Assembly (NCBI RefSeq): GCF_905147045.1
Contig: NC_065913.1
Location: 5,258,001-5,322,000 of the forward strand
DNA: 64,000 nucleotides
Reading direction: 5' to 3'
Origin: Nymphalis io
Lineage: Eukaryota; Arthropoda; Insecta; Lepidoptera; Nymphalidae
The notes below the pieces were generated by a model that saw only the letters and a program-made list of their open reading frames with translations, had not been told where the DNA came from and ran no database searches. The position numbers were made by a program, and so were the translations under genes. Shown piece by piece: positions 21,843 through 32,321 of this stretch (its first letter is position 1; each line of letters starts with the position of its first letter).

Positions 21843-24782
21843 ATGGCGCAACAAAAAAGAAATAACGGTCGTACAGCGGTGCTCACCCCCACCATACCCT
21901 CGCTGTTTGAGGTCGAGTTCTCTAACATCCGAGGACTCCACACTAACCTCAACGCTGTCCACCACCATCTCGAGACAGCACGGCCAGCAATGTTGTTTCT
22001 CACGGAGACACAAATACTCCGTCCTGCCGATACCAGCTACCTTAATTATCCCGGCTACACGCTTGAAGAATCCTTCAAAGCGAAAGCCGGAGTATGCTTG
22101 TTCGTCAGGACGGATGTTTGCTGTCACCGACTGCGCTGCTTGGAGGACCCCTCCTTCTCCATGTTGGTGGTACGTGTGGACCTGGTTCGTCAGAGCCGAG
22201 TCTACGTGTGCCTCTACAGATCCCACAATGGTGACTTGGAGACAAGCCGACTATTTGACCATCTTAGTCGGGTGGCAGATGCTGCGCAAGAGCAATTTCC
22301 TAACGCGGAATTGGTGTTTTTGGGGGACTTTAATGCTCACCACGAATCCTGGTTGAAATCCCTCAAAACTGACCATGCTGGAAGGACTGCTCATGCTTTT
22401 GCTCTCACACATGACTTGACCCAACTGGTTGATCAGCCCACCAGGATCCCAGACATTGATGGGCAAGCACCTTCTCTACTGGACCTTCTGCTGACTTCTC
22501 ACCCGGTGGAATATCAGGTTTTGGTTCAGGCTCCTCTTGGCTCTTTGGATCACAGCCTTATTTCTACCAGAGTGCCACAGGCCAAGCTGCCGCCACTAGC
22601 GGTATGCAAACGTCGCGTTTGGCACTATAAGTCGGCGGATTGGGACGGTATGCGCGATTACTAAGCGTCGGTCCCTTGGAAGGAACGTTGCTTCAGTGGG
22701 AATGACCCGACAGCTAGTGCCGCTGCTGTTGCTGGCGAGATCATGCTGGGAATGGAATACTACATTCCTAGCTCAGATCTCGTCAGTAGGAGTACGCGTA
22801 ACCGTTGGTTCACTCGTGAATGTGCCGATGCTGTATCAGCTAAGCAGGCGGCATGTCGCAAGTGGATCAACGGCTGCATTAGCGGGGCATCTAACATTGA
22901 CTCACTGAAAGCAAACTATAATAAAAATTCCAAGTCCTGTAGAAAGGCATACACGAGAGCGGATGCACAGCGCATTGTACAGATTGGTCATGACCTTATT
23001 TCGCATCCTAGGGGCTCCCGTAGCTTCTGGCGTCTGACCAAGTCTGTGCAAAACAATTTCTGCCAACCTTCGCTGCCACCGCTCAGAAATCCGGACGGAT
23101 CGCTAGCTCACAGTCCGCAAGAGCAAGCTGATCTCCTGGCTAAACTCTTTGCCGACAATTCCGTCATCGATGATTGTAGTGCACTGCCACCTACAATACC
23201 TGCATGTGGCCATACGATGCCTGACATTAAAATCAGGCAACGTGATGTGCGTGCGGAGCTGCAATCACTTGATGTACGGAAAGCTAGCGGTCCCGATGGA
23301 ATACCAGCCATAGTGCTGAAGAAGTGCGCAGCGGTGCTGTCTCCTGTGTTAACGCGCCTGTTCCAACTTTCTCTCTCTTCGGGAAGTGTGCCGGAGGCTT
23401 GGAGAAGAGCTAATGTGCAAGCGGTTCCCAAAAAAGGGGATCGGTCTGACCCGGCAAATTATCGGCCAATAGCTATCACCTCAGTACTTTGTAAGGTGAT
23501 GGAACGGATTTTAAACAACCAACTGATCCATTACCTAGAAGATCACTGTCTAATTAATGATCGTCAGTACGGGTTTCGACCAAAACGGTCCACAGGTGAT
23601 CTTCTAGCGTACGTAACACACCTCTGGGGTGAAGCTATCGACAAGCATGGAGAATCGTTGGCTGTCAGCCTCGATATCTCCAAGGCTTTCGACAGGGTCT
23701 GGCACAGAAGTCTTCTCTCCAAGCTACCGGCATATGGTCTGCCTGCTCAGCTATGCACCTGGATTGCCAGCTTCCTACACAAGCGTAGCCTTCGTGTTTT
23801 AGTAGATGGTTGCACTTCACAATTCTATGTAGTGAATGCTGGGGTCCCCCAGGGATCTGTGCTATCTCCCACACTCTTTCTTTTGCATATCAATAATATG
23901 CTCTCCCTTGGGAACATACATTGCTATGCAGATGATAGTACAGTGCATGGTGGATACCACGGACGCGCAGTGGCTGGGCGGGCGGAAACTGAGGAGAGGC
24001 GGGAGAATCTTGTCATTGAACTCGATAGGACGTTAGATCTCATCGCCAAATGGGGCTCTGATAATCTTGTTGAGTTTAATGCCAAGAAAACACAGGTATG
24101 CGCTCTCACGGCGAAAAAGTCAACATTTTCCCCTCTTCCCTCCCTCTGTGGTACTCCGCTGGTGATGCAAAGCAAAATCGCCATGCTGGGGATTGACGTT
24201 CGCTGCGACCTTAGTCCAAGGGATTACATCGAGGCTGTTATAAAAACAGCTTCACGGAAACTCGGAGTTTTGAACAAGGTGCGGCGTTTTTTCACGCCAC
24301 AACAACTGTGCCTGCTGTACAAAACACAGGTACGGTCTTGCGTGGAATATTGCTCGCACCTTTGGGATGGCTCCGCTAAGTACCTACTTGAGGCCTTGGA
24401 CCGGTTGCAGCGACGTGCCGTACGCATTATTGGCGACGTAAAGGTCACAAACACCCTTGAACCTTTACAATTGCGTCGTGAGATAGCAGCACTGAGCGCT
24501 TTCTATCGACTGTATCACGGCGAGTGCTCTGAGGAATTATTCTCTCTAATTCCTGCTTCCCCCTTCCTTCTTAAGTCCACGCGAGCTGGTTCTCGATGTC
24601 ACCGCCTAACTGTGACATTAATTCCATCGCGAACAAAGAAATTTGGCAACTCCTTTCTTTGTCGCACTTCCAAAAAATGGAATTCCTTACCAGCTCACGT
24701 ATTCCCCTCCTCTTACAACCCGGGTTCCTTCAAACGAGGCGTGAAGAGGCATCTTGCGGGCCGGCAAGGCGAAGGCGGCTAG
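21843..24782 (+). pseudogene. LINE ORF2: endonuclease-reverse transcriptase with one stop
   Basis: The frame is 980 codons from the ATG at 21843. It is broken only by TAA at 22662-22664; the parts before and after are in the same frame. Endonuclease hallmarks appear in order: a start of FSNIRGLHTNLNAVHHHLE, LTETQI with the catalytic Glu, LGDFNAHH, and a DHS motif near 22548. The reverse transcriptase part has YRPIAITSVLCKVMERI, YGFRPKRSTGD, the DISKAFDRVWH palm Asp, GVPQGSVLSPTLF and the YADD active site at about 23924-23935. A C-terminal region with KKWNSLPAHVFP closes the protein. A single nonsense codon in nearly 3 kb indicates a young copy. It could be translated only as separate endonuclease and reverse transcriptase halves. 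Confidence 0.85.
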
Positions 24783-25154
24783 TGCAGAACGTTTTTCCCG
24801 TCTGTACTGGCCGTCGTCGCGTTTGGACTCTACTACCACTTACCATCAGGTGGAGTAGAGTCATTTGCCCTCCCGGCGATATAAAAAAAAAAAAATTAAT
24901 CTCTTATAAAATAGCAAATAATATGAAATATAGCATATAGTAAGAGTATAGTATATTCTGAACGAGTATGATAAATTACGTGTGCGTCTGCTAAAAGTGC
25001 GCGAAACCTATTCATTGCGAGCTCACAGTTCAGCCGTGCTCTAATATCATGAAGATATCAGACTATAATGTCGATATTACATATGAATTCCAATCGATAC
25101 TGGTACGTGCGTGAGCTTGCAACGCCGCGACAAACTGCAGTGATATATTATTAT

Positions 25155-25380
25155 ATAGAATAGGAAGGCGGACGAGCATATGGGCCACCTGATGATAAGT
25201 GGTCACCAACGCCCATAGGCATTGGCATTGTAAGAAATGTTAACCATCGCTTATATCGCTAATGCCAACCTTGGGAACTAAGATGTTATGTCTCTTGTGC
25301 GTGTATTTACACTGGCTCATTCACCCTTCAAACAAGAACACAACAATACCAAGTACTGCTGCTGCTACCCAGACCTACCT
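25155..25380 (-). repeat. Repeat family A copy, well preserved 3' part
   Basis: Begins at 'agaataggaaggcggacgag' (reverse of the A-family 3' end) and runs to the 'aacacaacaataccaagta' region. Confidence 0.75.
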
Positions 25381-25384
25381 ACCT

Positions 25385-26200
25385 AATGTACCATGATAGC
25401 TATATAGATTGCGTAAAAGAACAATCAAAATTAGTCGTATAATTTTTGGAAAAACCACACAATAAATACACGGGAAGAGCAGACCAACTTTATTATGTCG
25501 GTTAATAATTGGTTTTCTTACAACAACTTACATCGTAATATCTAAGATAAAACGCAGACGACCGTTAAAATGACCGGTCTCGTTAAATCAATAGAGATTC
25601 AATATATCTTATCTAATGTTATTCCAGACCAGACCAAACTTCAGTCGGTCAGTTGGTTTGGATTCAATTAAGCCTGCGTCGTCTATTCTGAGAACGATTT
25701 GATACTGAAATTCACCCATTTTCGAAGGAACGACTTGGTATATTCATGATAATAAAAGAATATTGCATTGAATAAAGTAGTGACAATTACTTAACTAGTT
25801 TAATATTATTTAATAAAATCATAAATGGTTTTTATAGAAACTGTGATTCTTAATACCATGGCCAAGCATAAGTTTGTTGTTTTTTATGTCGCCTGCTACT
25901 AGGTTAGCAATTTATTTATTTATTTAGCATCTCCAATGAAGGATACACACTTACGAGTATATAAGAATAATGTTTAGTGGAATAATGTTTTAAATAATAT
26001 ATGATCATTAATTTATAAAGGACCACATCAAGCACATTTAATAATGACTAAACTGAATTAAAAAAATATGAAGAAATGTTTTATAGGAGTACTAAATCAA
26101 TCAATGTAAAAACTACAACAATGCTTAACAATGGTTATTAAGACTGTTGTGCATACGTGAATTTAAGTACATAATATAATATTATGGAACTTGACTTCCT
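25385..26200. other. No gene recognised
   Basis: AT-rich DNA without coding signal or clear repeat copy. Confidence 0.5.
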
Positions 26201-26202
26201 CG

Positions 26203-26575
26203 CTAGTCTAGTGGCAAGATATAAGGCCGCTGACCCGGAGGTCCTAGGTTCAATTCCCAGGTCGGGCTAATTAAAAGTTATTGGGTTTTTCGTCAGAAAA
26301 TTCTCAATAGCAGCCCGGGGTCTGGATGTAGGAAATGTATATACTCTCGTGCCTTGGAAAGCACGTAAAGCTGATGGTCCTGCGCCTGAACTATTTCCGG
26401 TCGTGTCGGATTGCCGTCCCATCGGATTATGAGAGTTAGGTAATACAGAGTACACCTGTGTTCACGCACACACTTGTGCACTATAATATCTCCTACTAAT
26501 CTAATCGGCTAATCTCTCTTAAGATTGGCCGCCGTGGCCGAAATCGGTCTGGAGGACATTATTATTAGGGGACAA
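26203..26575 (+). mobile_element. SINE family D, tRNA-like head
   Basis: The head reads CTCGCTAGTCTAGTGGCAAG, then a B box GGTTCAATTCC, ending CAGGTCGGGC; this resembles a tRNA of about 70 nt. The long body is shared with 10795-11160 in reverse, so it is a SINE rather than a tRNA gene. The 3' end is ATT-rich. Confidence 0.7.
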
Positions 26576-26799
26576 TGTGATGTGTTCGCATTGAACGCTT
26601 TTACATGATCCTAGAAAACGTTTAGATGTTCAATTGTGAAATAAAAATTGTGTTAAGATAAAATTCAAAATATTATAAAACTATCGACTTTCTTTATGAT
26701 AACGTCTCGCAAAAGTACCGAGATTATTGTAGGTCACTACCATCTATAAATATAGCCATATGTTAGTGCCGCCTGTGCCTGTGGTTACATTTTGTCACT

Positions 26800-26985
26800 C
26801 AGCTACCACTCGTTGCTTCGTCCAAGCCACATGTGAGTGGGGTCAGCTATGTGCCTATTAAGTCAGGGTATTAAGTATCCCTATTCAAAATTTCATCCTA
26901 ATCCGTCTAGTCATTTTTACGTGTTTGAGTAACAAACACGCAAAAATACAAACTTTTATATTTATGATATTAGTAAGGCAGAGAT
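26800..26985 (-). repeat. Repeat family F, diverged copy
   Basis: On the reverse strand it begins 'ctaatatcataaatataaaa' and passes through a 'gtttgttactcaaacacgta' block, like other family F copies. Family A-like words occur just before it at 26725-26790. Confidence 0.4.
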
Positions 26986-26989
26986 TTCG

Positions 26990-28410
26990 ACTGAGTTTTC
27001 TTCGGTTTCGCAGAATTTTGAAAGCTTATTACAGTGGAAACTTTTGAATAGAGTTCGTTCATGGAAAGACTTAATTACTAAAATTTAATGAAAGCAATGT
27101 TTAAAAGGATAAACTTCTCTGTGATTTAATTATGTTCGTTTAAATCTCTTATAGAATTAATTTTAAAAAGATAAACAAAATATTATACTATAACATTCTT
27201 CCATACCTCACAGTTGATCGATGATTTTTTATAAAAATCATATAATGACATAAATATAACGTCTGTTGTTAAAATAATTATGGAATGAAACAAATAAAAC
27301 ATAGTTTTAAATATTTTCAAACATTTCTTAACAACTCTTCTTCTTCCACATAAATACTTCATCCATTTTAATTTCACCTCAAAAGTTTCGATAACACTGC
27401 CGACAATTAAAATGCGAAATATTTGCGAGTCCATAATGATACATACATTATTCAAGATCGACATGATATCGCGTCAATTAAATATCAAAGTTCTTTTTCT
27501 GTTAACTTCTTTTTGATTGGAATAGGCTATTAATAGTAAATTATCAAGAAATTAAAGAAAGAAGAAGACCATCCCAAAACGGCACTTGATATTTTAATAT
27601 TTTATCGTAATACAAATTTACAAAGTTCACAAAACAACTTTGTATAAACTTAAGATAATTAGCTAAACAGATTACAGTGAGGTGACAGCTAATTAACAAA
27701 TTGGGAATAGTTTCGTTCGTAAGTTTGTCTTGTTTATAAAGTAGCGATATTTTACCTGAATAAACTATTATAAGTAAAACATGAATTAGTAAAATAAAAA
27801 AAAATTGGAATAGTGATTAAAAATACTAATGGCCCAATCAGTCACATCTTAGGTATTCATTATGTGCGGAGTGATACATCTAGCAATGCCATCATGTCTT
27901 ACCAGGTTGCGTATATTAAATAATAATAATAATAATTTATTTATTCAAGTAACAAGACTCATATACAAAAAAAAAACATTTTTTTTAATTCTGTTCTCAA
28001 TCACACATGAACGATGCAATTGTTTGTAAAAGTCGATTATATTATGAATTATCTCGTTGGATACTTATTATATAGTTTAATAAAGTATTTTGATATTAGG
28101 CTTCTATTCTTGAATAAAAAGTCGCTAACGCTCTTCGCTTTCTTGAATTCTTCTCTTAACAAAATATTATTATAAAAAAAGAAAAACATATATTATATAT
28201 ATTAAATGTATGGATGAAGTATTTAAATGCAATAGTATTGTATCATAAATTAAGATATATTAATCTAGAACTGTTTGTAGTGCATAATAATAACAGAGCT
28301 AGCAAATCGTGTCGAATATGTAAATTGGAGCATCAAACTGGAATAAGCCACAAAGCTATTCCTCAAAAGGGAAGCCTTAGCCTTAGCTATTACTATATAA
28401 GTTAGTTAAT
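26990..28410. other. AT-rich DNA, no secure gene
   Basis: Contains one minus-strand open frame listed separately and a poly(A) stretch near 27970. A weak family B-like remnant may lie at 28320-28390. Confidence 0.45.
27183..27464 (-). CDS. Small hypothetical protein, uncertain
   Basis: A 93-codon frame starting with ATG at 27464; an internal ATG 11 codons later gives 83 residues (MDSQIFRILIVGSVIETFEV start). It has two hydrophobic segments separated by a basic patch (LCGRRRVVKKCLKIFK), which would suit a small membrane protein. Codon use in the first part looks moderately coding, but there are no domain matches I recognise and no splice evidence. Confidence 0.15.
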   Translation of the reverse strand: MSILNNVCIIMDSQIFRILIVGSVIETFEVKLKWMKYLCGRRRVVKKCLKIFKTMFYLFHSIIILTTDVIFMSLYDFYKKSSINCEVWKNVIV

Positions 28411-28417
28411 CTACACT

Positions 28418-28560
28418 AATATTATCAATGTGAAAGTAAATCTGTCTATCTGTTATGCTTTTACGACTAAATCACTGAATCGATGAACTTTAACCCCAAG
28501 GAAGCATATAGGCTACTTTTTAAACCTAACCTGGGGAGGTTAGGTTTAAAAAGGGATGTT
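28418..28560 (+). repeat. Repeat family F copy with perfect hairpin
   Basis: Begins 'ctacactaatattatcaatg', passes 'atctgtctatctgttatgc' and 'ggctactttttaaacctaac'. The last block is then repeated as its exact reverse complement (arms 28516-28532 and 28537-28553, loop GGGG). Confidence 0.6.
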
Positions 28561-28747
28561 AGGTCCCTCCTACACGAAACGTGCTCTTTCTAATGAAACT
28601 AACATTTGAATAAACCTTATAAGTGTGAATCGAGCCTTAGAAAATATCGTACTTGTTCACGTATGCTGATTAATTAAGGTGAATGTTTGTCCTTTAATTA
28701 AATCACTTCATGCGTGATCATAAATCTTAGTTTTACTTCTTATCAAT

Positions 28748-30229
28748 ATGAAGTTCAAGCAATTGGGTATTGAGTTTATTTTGATTTTTCTAAGTTTTTC
28801 CTTAAAAGTAAGTATGAATGTTTATTTTTTTATGTTATAGGTAGGCGGACGGGCTATTGAGCCACCTGATGTTAAGCGGTCACTCCCGCCCATAGACATT
28901 GAAGATGTAAGAAATATTAACCATTCCCTACTTCGCCAATGAGCTATCAACCTTGGGAACGAAGATATTATGTCCCTTGTGCCTATAGTTACACTGGCTC
29001 AGTCACCCTTCAAACCGGAATTCAATCATACTAAGTATTACTGTTTTGCGGTAGAATATCTAACGAGTGAGTGGTACCTACGCAGACGGGCTTGCACAAA
29101 AACCGACCTCCTAGAAAGTGTATGACAAAATTGTAAGCATTTTATATTTTCAAATGCTCGTTAATAGAAAAACATTTATTAAAATTAATAAATTAATGTT
29201 TTTTAATATAATTTAACAAAAATATCATCAGGAATGTATGAAAGCAACGTGGTGATTGTTCCAATAAACACCAAAAATCTTCCCATTAAGAGGCACGCAG
29301 GTCTTTGCTCAGAAGGACATTTGGTTTTAATTTTTTATCTGCAATTGTACCTTTTTTATTTTGCACTGTTTGTTGTTACATATTTTTCAGAATGCATCCG
29401 CAGACAGCCAAGGAAATAACCTGGAGAGAATATTGAATTATAACTCAAAGACACCGCTGATAGCGATACTTTATAAACATGCCGAAAACGTCGGAGCACC
29501 AGAGCCGGATAGTGACGTCATAATTCCTAAAATAAGCCCAGTTCAACCACCGCAGGATCAGGAACTTTACAATTTCTACCATATCTTAAGAGTATATTTT
29601 TATTTTATATTTTTTTAATGATCAAGAATTTGAACGTAGCAATGACATTTTAAAATTATTTCATAGTAAACAAACTTTTTAAGGCAGCTTGTTTATAATG
29701 TACTTGTATCATGTATCATATCTTTAGTTCAAAGAGAAGATATATTCGTCCTTAAGAAAGAATTTAAACAATCATATACAATAACATGCAAATTACCAAG
29801 TAATGTGAAAGTTGAAAGTCTAACTTCCTGACATATCTTGGTCTTTGCTTTACAAATTTTACGTTTAGATAGAAATCATTAAAAGAAAATAGAAAATGAC
29901 TGTTGAGTGTTCTTTTTTTAAAATATTCATGATTGAAATTATCAATTTTAACTTTTACATTTAAGACGACGCAAGAGAACGAAGAAGTCGATTCAGATGC
30001 AGCGATGCTCTTTGAGAAGACCGAAAATATTCTCCGAGAAGCTCTACGTGCTAGATGTGAATTATTGGATGTTTGTATGAGGAAATGTCGTCTGAAGAGG
30101 TACACTTGTACTATAACGTGCAGGGAGGAATATGATGATTATGACATATGCAAGAAGCCAAAAAAACCGTATTGCAAAAAACCAAAGTGTGGTAAAACCA
30201 TGCCGCCCTCGTGGCTTTTGAGGAAATAA
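28748..30229 (+). CDS. Secreted cysteine-rich protein, three exons (paralogue 1)
   Basis: Predicted 174-residue protein from exons 28748-28807, 29391-29591 and 29966-30229. All junctions are phase 0: donor GTAAGT at 28808, acceptor TTTTTCAG before 29391, donor GTATAT at 29592, acceptor TTTAAG before 29966. Exon 1 is a signal peptide (MKFKQLGIEFILIFLSFSLK). The middle exon is hydrophilic, with an LERILNYNSKTPLIAIL stretch. The last exon has eight cysteines with spacing C-x5-C-x3-C-x6-C-x3-C-x9-C-x7-C-x4-C in a Lys-rich tail ending at TAA. The exon plan and the first five cysteines match the gene 2 kb downstream, so the two look like tandem duplicates. Intron 1 holds a family A insertion. I do not recognise the family; the CX3C...CX3C core could form a disulphide-linked helical hairpin, which is a guess. 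Confidence 0.7.
28838..29100 (-). mobile_element. Repeat family A in intron 1 of the cysteine-rich gene
   Basis: Nearly complete reverse copy from 'ggtaggcggacgggctattg' to 'gcagacgggcttgcacaaaa', with no splice signals that would disturb the gene model. Confidence 0.75.
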
Positions 30230-30239
30230 AACTCAAATG

Positions 30240-31540
30240 ATATAAATTCAATCTTTCTTATTATTTTATCGTTGCTATTTTTCCTTGAGCACGCTAATGA
30301 CTTGAATAAATATAGATATTAGTATATATTTTCGAATATTGTTGTTATATAAATTACGAAAATAGCAATTATAAAGAAATTCATCCCAATAAGTCTCATC
30401 GATTCCATTAATTAAATACTGTACTATAAATACATAATATACGTTAGTACACCAAAACTTGAATTCAAATAACATTTTATATACATGTAGATATACGACT
30501 AATATAAAAATACCAGATAAAAAGAAATAAAAAAAATATTAAAACTGTATTATTTATAGTCATTATCAAATATACAATTAAAACAAAATAATTGTTTCGT
30601 AGAATAATTTATTAAAGTTCTAATATTCTCAAGACAAAAGTTTGTGTGAAGCTATGTATAAAATTTTTAAGATTAAATTTAATATATTTTACAATATTGT
30701 TATCTCATTCATCATAATGCAAAAGTAACAAAGACAAAAAAGAGGAATATTTGAAAACACAGTATTCAAGTCTAGACTTAACTTTATTCTACTAGAACTA
30801 TTTTTCCGAGACCCTACAACAAATATTATAGACAAGCGACATAAAAAAACCTTATATTAAAGAACAAACATACTAATTCTTAAGCCTTAGATACTCAGAA
30901 TACCTCATCAAAAGAACAAACATTAATTTTATTTATTAAGAAGATACAACAAAAAACAAAATATACATTTGATTCTAACATAAATTTCAAGTAACACTGA
31001 CACGTCAGGAGGCTGCTCTTCAAACTGACAATATAGACAGCGCAAAATTTTCACAAGTCAATTTTATTCCAAACGCGTACAATTCAATCTGATCAGGGAA
31101 CCGAATACGCGAAAAGCACTAAAATGTCGTCTAGAGAAGACAGCGTCGATAAAATATTTTAAGGCGCTCAAAGGCATGCCTGAACGCAGGAATGTCTCGA
31201 GGAATGCTTTAGAAAACTCGGGTATTGGAACTTGATATTATATTGCCCTGGAACACGAAATTCTTTGCTCATATCTCAGTTTAGTTTAAAAAGTATTCCA
31301 AACGAGCTTTTCCCGCAATTCTTGTTCACGCTGCCGTTGGATATGGGTACAAAGTTTGTTCCATGGAAAACAAGTCATTACTGGAATAAAATAAATTACT
31401 AGTATTATTAAGTAAAATATTAATTTATCGCTGGTTGGGCATGAACATTCTACTAAGCTAAAACCGGCGAGAAACTCTTAAGATACACTTTCGTCAATCC
31501 ACACCCCATATATTAAACATGTACAAATTTTATATATCTT
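30240..31540. other. Intergenic, no gene recognised
   Basis: AT-rich spacer between the two cysteine-rich genes. Only AT-driven frames; no repeat copy identified. Confidence 0.5.
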
Positions 31541-31554
31541 GTTTATAACACCCG

Positions 31555-31854
31555 AGCCGAGATGGCCTAGTGGTTAGAACGCGTGAATCTTAACCGATGA
31601 TCGTGGGTTCAAACCCAACCAAGCACCACTGAATATTCATGTGCTTAATTTGTGTTTACAATTCATCTCGTACTTGGCGGTGAAGGAAAACATTGTGAGG
31701 AGACCTGCATGTGTCTAATTTCATTGAAATTCTGCCACATGTGTATTCTACCAACCTGCATTGAAGCAGCGTGGTGGGATAAGCTCAAAACCTTCTCCTC
31801 AAAATGGAGAGGCGGCCTTAGCCCAGCAGTGGGACATTAACAGGCTGTTACTGT
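31555..31854 (+). mobile_element. SINE family B, full length with target site duplication
   Basis: A tRNA-derived head (GCCGAGATGGCCTAGTGG, A box; GGGTTCAAACCC, B box), the conserved body, and a CAGGCTGTTACTGTA tail. It is flanked by direct repeats TATAACAC at 31544-31551 and 31856-31863, as expected for retrotransposition. This is the best reference copy in the window. Confidence 0.85.
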
Positions 31855-31864
31855 ATATAACACT

Positions 31865-32321
31865 CGAACAAAAACGAACCAACGCTTTTTATAATCCATA
31901 AAACCTTTTATTGAATAATGTGTCTTGCTTATTAATATTTTTTAACTTAGAAATATAAAAGTGGTCCTAGGAAGGCTGTACTGCCTTTGCGGAGAAAGAA
32001 ACTCTAATTTTCACATGTGCAGTAGGGGCAGTTAGTATTGCATAATCTGTTAAACACGGATGCTATAATATTGTTCTTTCGAATGCTAGACCATCAACGG
32101 TTACTAAAACATAACAAAATGGATTAGAGCAATTAAAATTCACACTAAACAGTTAATTGGGAAACAATTATCACACACAACATTATATAGTCCAGAACGC
32201 ATAAAATTTTTATTAGAAAATACGGATTAAAATCGATTAAAATAAGCGAAGCGTAAAATACATTATCAAGAATTTTAAAAACAAAACACTTTTTGGTTAA
32301 ACGGCAAAGAAATAAGACAAA
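31865..32321. other. Upstream region of cysteine-rich gene 2
   Basis: No repeat or gene seen. It must contain the promoter and 5' UTR of the gene starting at 32322, but I could not pick out a confident TATA box or initiator. Confidence 0.4.

Larger units (their letters stand above)
21196..24895 (+). mobile_element. Nearly intact non-LTR retrotransposon (Jockey/CR1-group LINE)
   Basis: About 3.7 kb. The 5' end carries two copies of a 33-bp unit, then a conserved GTAAGAGGCGACTAAGGGAT motif. One long reading frame (21843-24782) encodes an AP-type endonuclease followed by a reverse transcriptase. A short 3' UTR ends in an A run at 24883-24895. I see no separate gag-like ORF1, so either the element has a single ORF or ORF1 is lost. 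Target site duplications are not obvious. The clade within the Jockey/CR1 group cannot be fixed by eye. Confidence 0.85.

Noticed and set aside
26210..26275. tRNA gene candidate
   Set aside because: Part of SINE family D; the same head and body occur in reverse at 10795-11160.
29764..30105. 113-codon minus-strand open frame
   Set aside because: It is antisense to exon 3 of the cysteine-rich gene, which has good splice sites and a coherent protein.
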